A stretch of 64,000 nucleotides of DNA. Source: Spirometra erinaceieuropaei (lineage: Eukaryota > Platyhelminthes > Cestoda > Diphyllobothriidea > Diphyllobothriidae). The notes under the pieces are model-generated. The model had not been told where the DNA came from and ran no database searches. It was given only the letters and a program-made list of their open reading frames with translations. Shown here one piece after another: positions 57,806-64,000 of this stretch (the stretch's first letter is position 1; each line of letters begins with the position of its first letter). Where the stretch lies: NCBI GenBank assembly GCA_902702965.1, contig CACRXP010000031.1, positions 1,894,367 through 1,958,366 on the forward strand, read 5' to 3'. The position numbers and the translations under genes are program-made.

Positions 57806-59111
57806 TGGCGTGGGTATCGCCTAGCTTCCGGCAGCTATTATGAGTACTAGAATCATGTAGATGACGGACGGGCTCGATGGAGGCTAGCAATCGAGCGTAG
57901 TTCATTAAATTTCATGCCATAATTATCTCTGACATTACACAGACCAGACAGAACGACAACTCGGTACGCACATGGGCGGGCACAAGCGCGCCGTTTGGAG
58001 AAGTTTCAAGTCGTTGTTCACACACTGGAGGAAGGTCACGAGTTCGACTGCGTGAGCAGGTGGATACTGGCGCGAGCAAATAAGAAAACAAGGCGGCAAC
58101 CGCTGGAGGGCTGAGCGTCTGACACGAACTCAATAAACATATATAGTAAACTACCTTTCTGTTATCACGCGCTAAGCCTGCGCAACCGAGTGTCACGGCC
58201 CACTTTCCAATCAAGGGCTCACAGCGTCACCACGCCAGTGGACCATCGGCTTCATGAACGCAGCTCAGTCGCGACACTACCCCTCTTCCGCCCTTCCCAT
58301 TCCATTTAACATTTGACTTTAAAAATGCGCACTTTTTGTTTTAGTCCCACAATCTGTGGTGCTTGTCTCTTGTGCGAATTTGAAAGTTCAGACCACTAAG
58401 CCTCTTGTTTCGGTGGTCGCGCCTTCATCTTGTTTACAAAAAGAGCATGGGACTCGTATAGTCGTCTCCTTTCGCTGGTAAATGTACCCTGAGGGTCCCG
58501 TTGGACCGGCCCCAATGGCTTTAGCATGTCATTCCTGTTAAATTACATTTCGGTTTTCTCCAGTTGCGTATTTTGTCAAGTAAACATCTGATCAGTGCAG
58601 AATGTCTGTGTCGGATATAAGCATGAACTCAGTTACACGCAAAAGTGGCCCCCGCAGCGGTGGTCTCACGGCGCGGTGACAGCGTGATCCCTTGATCGGA
58701 AAGTGGGTCGTGACACCCGGTCGCGTGGGCGTAGCGCGTGGTAACAGAGAGAAAGGTTACTATATGTGTTTATGGAGTTTGTGTCAGACGCTCAGCTCTT
58801 TCAGCGGTTTACGTCTTGTCTTCTTGCCAGCTCGCGCCAGTATCCATCTGCTCACGCAGCCGAACTCGTGACATTCCTCCATCGCGTGAATAACGACTTG
58901 AAACCTCGGGTAGCTTCTTCAAACGGCGTGCTTGTGCTTGCCTTTGTGCGTACCGAGTTGTCGTTCTGTGTGGTCTGCATAACGGCAGGGCTAGTTATGA
59001 CATGGAATTTAATCAACTACGCTCGATTGCTCGCCTGCTTCGAGCCCGTCCGACATCTACATGATTCTATTACTCATAATAGCTGCTGGTCGATAGGCCA
59101 TATGCACGCCT
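57806..59111. repeat. Foldback element with ~435-bp inverted arms
   Basis: The left arm (57806-58240) and right arm (about 58670-59111) are inverted copies, for example GTCCGACATCTACATGATTC against GAATCATGTAGATGACGGAC. The outer ends read GGCGTGGGTATCGCC and its counterpart. The 430-bp spacer is unique. Both arms keep a similar short frame (RTELSFC and NYARLLA, EPVRHLHDS, THNSC) on the strand pointing outwards. The protein is not recognised. Confidence 0.75.
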
Positions 59112-59189
59112 AACTCTGTGGAAATACGTTATGTTGTGTCCGACTAACTCATTATATGCGGTAGAGAAGGCGGCATTGTTGTTGGGTCT

Positions 59190-59540
59190 TTCTCTCGTTT
59201 ATTCTTCCTGGGCGTGTACGGAGTCAGCTTGTGACGAAGATTTTGCGAAGCCATTCTTTGCTACATGTTCTTGAAGACTCTGTTATTCCTCTATTCTTCC
59301 CTATAGTTCACCGCATTGAGTTTCTACCCATCCGAGGAGCGTTGGTTGGTTTCTATGATATCGAGCTGAAGAACTGGGTTGTGTTAGTCGTATTTCTATG
59401 CAGTCTGGTATTAAGTTCACCATCGCATCCTTGCGTGATATGAACGTCAAGGATGGGGATCTGATGGGCCTTCTGTTTTTCTTTTGTGAATTGAATATCG
59501 GGGAAGACGTCGTTGGACACGTCTAGTGTATGTGCTGTAG
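59190..59540 (-). pseudogene. Penelope-like RT C-terminal fragment
   Basis: The minus strand reads NDVFPDIQFTKEKQ and IPILDVHITQGCDGELNTRL, then HRNTTNTTQFF. This matches the block following the catalytic loop in PLE RTs (PLE1 has FLDIQFTM at the same point). Farther down, WVETQCGEL and HVAKNGFAKSS recall the next conserved helix, with stops between. It is broken and lacks a visible endonuclease. Confidence 0.65.
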
Positions 59541-59761
59541 CTAGGCCGGATGTGCAGAATTTTCGACCTTGGCAAAACCAGATTGGTCAGATTGAATTTA
59601 TACGTGTGGTGAAATGGTGATATTTTCCAGAGGCCGTCCAAGCACCGTTTGTAATTGGGCAGTGAACCGACTAGGTTCATCGCTGAACACTTTCCCACCA
59701 ACAGATACGCCACACATCGGCTTTTCCAACATCGCACACACCGCCGGCAAAAACTAAGCAC

Positions 59762-61640
59762 CTCCAGCGTAGTGTGTGGTTATCAGCACGTTCTGCCTGT
59801 GGCTTTTTTGTAGATGTGAGGTGTGATCATTCCAGCGCTTTGGGTGAAAACCGGGTGTGATTATGGTGGGCCAGGTCATCTGTACAGCAAACACAGACGG
59901 ACTACATTTTAGCCTTGTCATTTACCTCTTCCTCTCTTAGCATCTGTTGATTGACCGACTCAGAAAATCAACTGATGAAAGGGAGAGGGAAGAGAGTGAG
60001 CGATGTCGACTCCCTGCGAATTTTACTCAGTATAACCAATATGACGAAGTTGAGACTATCGCAGTGCGCTAAGGCCGTGGCCTCGAATGTTTCCAACTGA
60101 GGATCAAACTGGAACCTCTCAGCCAGCCAAGTGTGCTTGTGTGGAGTGCCTAACTGGTGGACTGAGAGTCAGGCTGCAAGAATTCCTTCCTAATTTGGCC
60201 TCCGTCCCCCCCGCGTTCAGCTGAAATCCAAAATGTCCCTTTCTTTTCGTTTATAATCGTGGCCAGGAGACGCTGTAGGACGCCGAGGTGCAGATTCACG
60301 CTGTGCCAGTATCCTACGCTTTTTACCGCCTCCGATCTTCTTAGCCCTGTCATGGCACCCGTTCCAGGCGAGTGGGTATGAGAGATTGCGATAGATGCTG
60401 CGCAAGTCTGTTGTCACCATAAACCAAGTTACGTTCTAGTTCCCATCTGTGAGCCAACCCTGCTGCAGGTCACATGGTGAACCCCGTCGGAATCGACAGT
60501 CGAACTGTCGGTATGAAATTTGGCGAATGCGCGGCTAGGATCGATGAAAGCTTGTGCGTTTGCTATTGTTTAGTTGATCATGGCTTTTTTCCTTAAAGGC
60601 ACATTAAGGGATTAAATTACCGCGTTGTTGTCCTTTGCATATGATGTCAGGTAAGTAAGACTGAACGCAAAAGTCAGAAAATATTAATTGCATGGAGGCG
60701 AGTGTTTGATGTCTAAGTGCATGCAATGGTTTGGGGGCAGGAGACTGGTCGAGGGCTGGGAACGTTTATTTATTTTTTGAGTCCTTGAAACTTTACAGAA
60801 GCCCATCGTCAGAGATCACAGCTGCAGCACAACATGCGACAGGAACAGGGGGTATTCCTATTCAAAACACCCGTGGCGTTAGTCCAGGGGTGATTGCGCA
60901 TGGTTCTGTATGCTGGCGCCACATCGATGACTCGAGAGACTGAGTTCTCGCCCGAGACCCAGGATTAAATCCATTCTCGGCTTGTCTTGCTTCCGTCGTA
61001 AGCAGTTATCTCGGTGGCTGCGGAGTTAAACTCGTGAAACGTTACGACTGCGTGGGCAGTAGCTTGTGGTAATTCGTCGTCCCATCGCAGTCAGGTCACG
61101 TTCGCGAATGTGCGAACCGAACACGTGTTCATTTCGACCTGTCTAATTACAGCGACTACCACTGTTATCATCAGGTTTCTCTTCACGAAATACGCATTTT
61201 CACATCGAGTCTTGCCGGGGGCGATGGTTCTGTAGTCTGTTTTTATACAGATAGCATTTATTTGGCGCAATAACATGTACTGAGTGTTGGATGGTCGAAA
61301 GTCGGCCTCACTATAAACACGCGTCGTTCTGTATTCTCTCGTTGTCACCGGCTGACCTGATATCACTGAAACGCTTTGTGCTTTCCTATGGTGTAAACCA
61401 TTGTTGAGATCTCAGATGGTGTCCAAAGATTATTGAGTCGCCTTTGTTATTACGGGGTCTGACTGTTTCCGAAAAGTCGTCACCTGTCTGGATTTAACCT
61501 TTCTATTCGCAAACAGAATAACAGTATAGCTGCCAGTCAAATTTACTGAAATACTGTACATGTGTAAACAGGCCCACGATCACTAGCTTAGTAACTGTTG
61601 ATTGTGGAATAATTAACGTACTTGCTTCCGTTGCGGTACA
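59762..61640. other. No recognisable gene; decayed PLE-end unit at about 60750-61000
   Basis: At about 60760-60815 the minus strand reads CTCTGACGATGGGCTTCTG, resembling the hammerhead-like arm at 40.1 kb. At about 60935-60990 sequence similar to 39930-40000 occurs (GACTGAGTTCTCGCCCGAG; GGCTTGTCTTGCTTCC). The rest holds short ORFs only. Confidence 0.4.
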
Positions 61641-61644
61641 GATA

Positions 61645-61970
61645 ACTATTCACCTGAGCCATCTGTGAAAATATCGGTGTTCTTAGCGGGGTTCAAATCC
61701 ACGGCAGAAAGTGTAAGGTTTATGCGCAGCCCTGATCACTTGCTATGCTATTTAGATCGCTGAACCAGAATTGGTGTATTTCATATGGTGCTGTAGGCTG
61801 GGCGTGTGAATTCACGCAATTGCGACTAAACACAGGACCCCTGGTCGGGGTCACGTAGCCCATGTAGTCAGAGCACAAGACTTTCGCTAGCTGTCGTGGG
61901 TTCGAACACCATCAGTCACCGAGTACTTTGTACGTTGGTCGGATCAATTGCGCAAATCTGCCAAAAGCCC
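61645..61970 (+). mobile_element. SerSINE copy 5, highly diverged
   Basis: It opens with an inverted tRNA-like end (CATCTGTGAAAATATCGGTG; GGGGTTCAAATCCACGGCAG). It continues with a decayed body and a plus-strand tRNA-like domain at about 61850-61921 (CACGTAGCCCATGTAGTCAG; GGGTTCGAACACC). It ends with the family's ATCTGCCAAAAG tail. It shows the same inverted layout as copies 1 and 3. Confidence 0.6.
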
Positions 61971-62147
61971 TTGCACACTTACGATGTCCTGGGAAGTATA
62001 TATAACTTATGCCAGTGGCCATATATCTTACAGTTTTGCACCCCCAAGATGACTTAGTGTAGTAGCATTATTTCAGATTGCTTTAGAATCTCCCCAAAAT
62101 AAGTACTAAAGCTTTATTAATATACATCAGTGCTGGTTAGAATCCAG

Positions 62148-62541
62148 GGCAACGGTATAGAGAAAGGGCCCAATTAACTGTCAGTAGACTGTGGATCGTG
62201 CCATACGTGATTTATGGTAAAGGGGTTTTATGGGTGGGGCGGCGCGTTAGACAATAGGCTGACAGAATGAAAGAAAACACAAAAATTGACCGAATTTATT
62301 CCGAAAGTCTTATCCTACGCTATTGTGCGACAACGGAAATGAGAGTAGAAATTAAACAATGAGCAAAAATACATTTCCCAAAATAACGGATTTTGAGTTA
62401 AGGTGTGAGGTCGTGGGAGGTTATCGTCTTTGATATTGTAGTTTCTGCCACAGCCTGCAAATGTATGCCACGATAAAACCCCATATGACACGATCCACGG
62501 TCTACTCACAGTTAAGTGGGGTCCTTCTCTATACCGTTGTC
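62148..62541. mobile_element. 394-bp Merlin-type MITE, copy 2
   Basis: It is flanked by a perfect 8-bp duplication, GAATCCAG (62140-62147 and 62542-62549). It starts GGCAACGGTATAGAGAAAGG and ends CTTCTCTATACCGTTGTC. Its length equals that of copy 1 at 9757-10150 and the two align throughout, in the same orientation. Confidence 0.88.
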
Positions 62542-62549
62542 GAATCCAG

Positions 62550-63673
62550 TTTTGCGCTTTGTGATAAATCACTCTATGCCTTCAAATATCGTTTAAAATA
62601 CCGACTCAAAGGTTTCACATAAGAAAAGGGTATTATCGAAAAATGATGGAAGAATTCGATCGCTTCTGGCAAACCTACATGCATTCGTAATCTTATGAAG
62701 GGTCTCATAATGTGTACTTCACCCATTTGGCTATGCAAAACCAATGCAATGTTTCGTCCGCTATACTGTCATACTTTGCAAAAAAAAACACTTACTAAGC
62801 TTGTTGCTTCGGTTACTGGAATATGAAAATGCTGAGCGTAACTATGGAGGTTTAAACGGTTCTCCCAGTGCAAAGTGCTGATACATGCCGAAAATCCAGT
62901 AAAAGTACCAAGGAATCAACCGCCGCCGCTCTCAAAGACAACACTTAAATTGGCTTTTAGAAATTCTATGAGCTCGTATTTGCGTAGTGTAGCCGGATGC
63001 GTCAAATCCGATTCGGTTTTTGCGCAAATATCCATGTAGAATACTACCCGGTTCTAATTAGTCAGTCAGTTAACTGTAATATAGGCACAAATGCTAGAAT
63101 CCCGACAACATAATGAGAAAGTAACCGGTTGAAAACTCCATAAGCGAAGTAATGTGCCGGGCAACACATTAAAGCCTCTAATTTTTCCAGTGCAGGGGGA
63201 GGTTTTACCAGAAATTACACGAGGATGTACTGGGGAACAAGATCCCTCACCGCTTAATTTGTTCTAAATTTACGACTGTAGAGGGAATTTTCTAGGGCGA
63301 CTGATAGCTTTAAAAATAACGACAACAGACTAATAGTAGTGCCAGTAATCTTAGTGGAGATTTCTCTCAGATTTAAAAGTACGACTAACAGTTTCGACTA
63401 CGCCCTCTGTTGCCAAGGCCAACATGAGAAATACGCACGAAAACTGAAACAGATGCGCCTTCTTTTTGGGCAGATGTGTCGCCAAATACAGTCGTCATCC
63501 GGTTTGAAAAAACAAACCGCCTCAGGCCTTCTCAAGTTTCACAGTCGTTCGCCCGATGAGTGTAAATGCGCCCATAAGCTGGCCAAGGTCTGGGTCAGCG
63601 TCTGCCTGGCGAGATATTGCTAAAGACCATCTGACAGAGTTTGCAGTCAGATGATGGGGAACTAAAACGGCAA
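62550..63673. other. No recognisable gene
   Basis: A 94-codon plus frame (63339-63623) contains a basic stretch but no domain I recognise. Confidence 0.4.
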
Positions 63674-63856
63674 GATCCCATTTCGTAGCCGTACCTGTTA
63701 GGGGTTATGGTTAGGGGTTAAGGGCTAGAGATTAAGGGTTGGGTTTAGGAGTTGGGGGTTAATGTTGGGGTTTGGGGTTAGGGGCTAGGTGTTAGAGGTT
63801 AGGTTTAGGGGTCAGGCTCGGGCTTGTCTAATGCAGGTACTGCTACGAAATTAGAT
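63674..63856. mobile_element. Telomere-like inverted-repeat element, copy T4
   Basis: Inverted ends of 24 bp with about 3 mismatches (left TTTCGTAGCCGTACCTG, right CAGGTACTGCTACGAAA) bound a degenerate array of GGTTAGGGG, GGTTAAGGG and GGTTTAGGG units. Nothing else lies inside. It matches T3 in ends and length. Confidence 0.65.
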
Positions 63857-64000
63857 CCGACTACTAAAACTACCTCTGACGAATTAGTGGCTTTCTGTAG
63901 TCCGACCCCTTACTAACCTTCGCAATTCAGCACTGTTGTGGCTCCAGCAAACCGAGTTTTAGCATTGGCGCAAAGCTTTGTTGGAATTTTAAGGGGACCT

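Noticed and set aside
63674..63856. True chromosome end
   Set aside because: The array is short, degenerate and bounded by inverted repeats, with unique sequence continuing beyond it.

Overview
This window reads as intron-rich, repeat-dense eukaryotic nuclear DNA. It is most likely from a flatworm, and my best guess is a large-genome tapeworm. That rests on Penelope-like retroelements (PLEs) with GIY-YIG endonucleases and hammerhead ribozymes, a Merlin DNA transposon, TTAGGG-like degenerate repeats and very long introns. The species is inference and no bacterial features are present. An assembly gap of 85 N lies at 30128-30212.

Only one host gene is recognisable. It is on the + strand in three phase-0 exons (17730-18080, 34168-34701, 44971-45177), separated by introns of about 16.1 and 10.3 kb. 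The joined product is 363 residues and matches the membrane-anchored retinol dehydrogenase/SDR7C-like short-chain dehydrogenases end to end. The cofactor glycine motif, the NNAG motif and the catalytic lysine are all replaced, so it is probably a pseudoenzyme. Exon 1 lies in the loop between two inverted copies of one transposon, and the left copy stops about 25-30 bases before the splice acceptor.

Almost everything else is mobile-element debris. (1) A family of nearly palindromic TA-flanked MITEs of about 990 bp (working name PalTA) occurs at 1801-3172, 6369-7360, 9522-10880, 11343-12013, 14489-15481, 22638-23279, 24304-25293, about 27105-28220, 41901-42847, 47100-48102, 52519-53486, 56070-56835 and 57321-57805. 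(2) PLE remnants lie at 4270-6010 (-), 46845-47040 (-), 53869-55520 (+) and 59190-59540 (-), with intact to decayed hammerhead motifs, often in inverted pairs. (3) A Merlin element with 8-bp target duplications lies at 20206-20993, and two 394-bp MITEs of the same type lie at 9757-10150 and 62148-62541. (4) tRNA-Ser-like SINEs occur at about 25.5, 30.6, 32.0, 35.2 and 61.8 kb, with a second SINE family at 12.6 and 32.7 kb. (5) Short inverted-repeat elements with a telomere-like core occur at 2444-2864, about 10941-11338, 50331-50508 and 63674-63856. (6) Several other large foldbacks lie at 12.0-13.5, 21.5-22.3, 37.3-39.4 and 57.8-59.1 kb.

The strongest theme is inverted duplication at every scale: ribozymes, tRNA-like domains, MITE halves and kilobase elements all occur as inverted pairs. 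Alignments were done by eye, so edges of diverged repeats are approximate. The remaining stretches hold only short unsupported ORFs.
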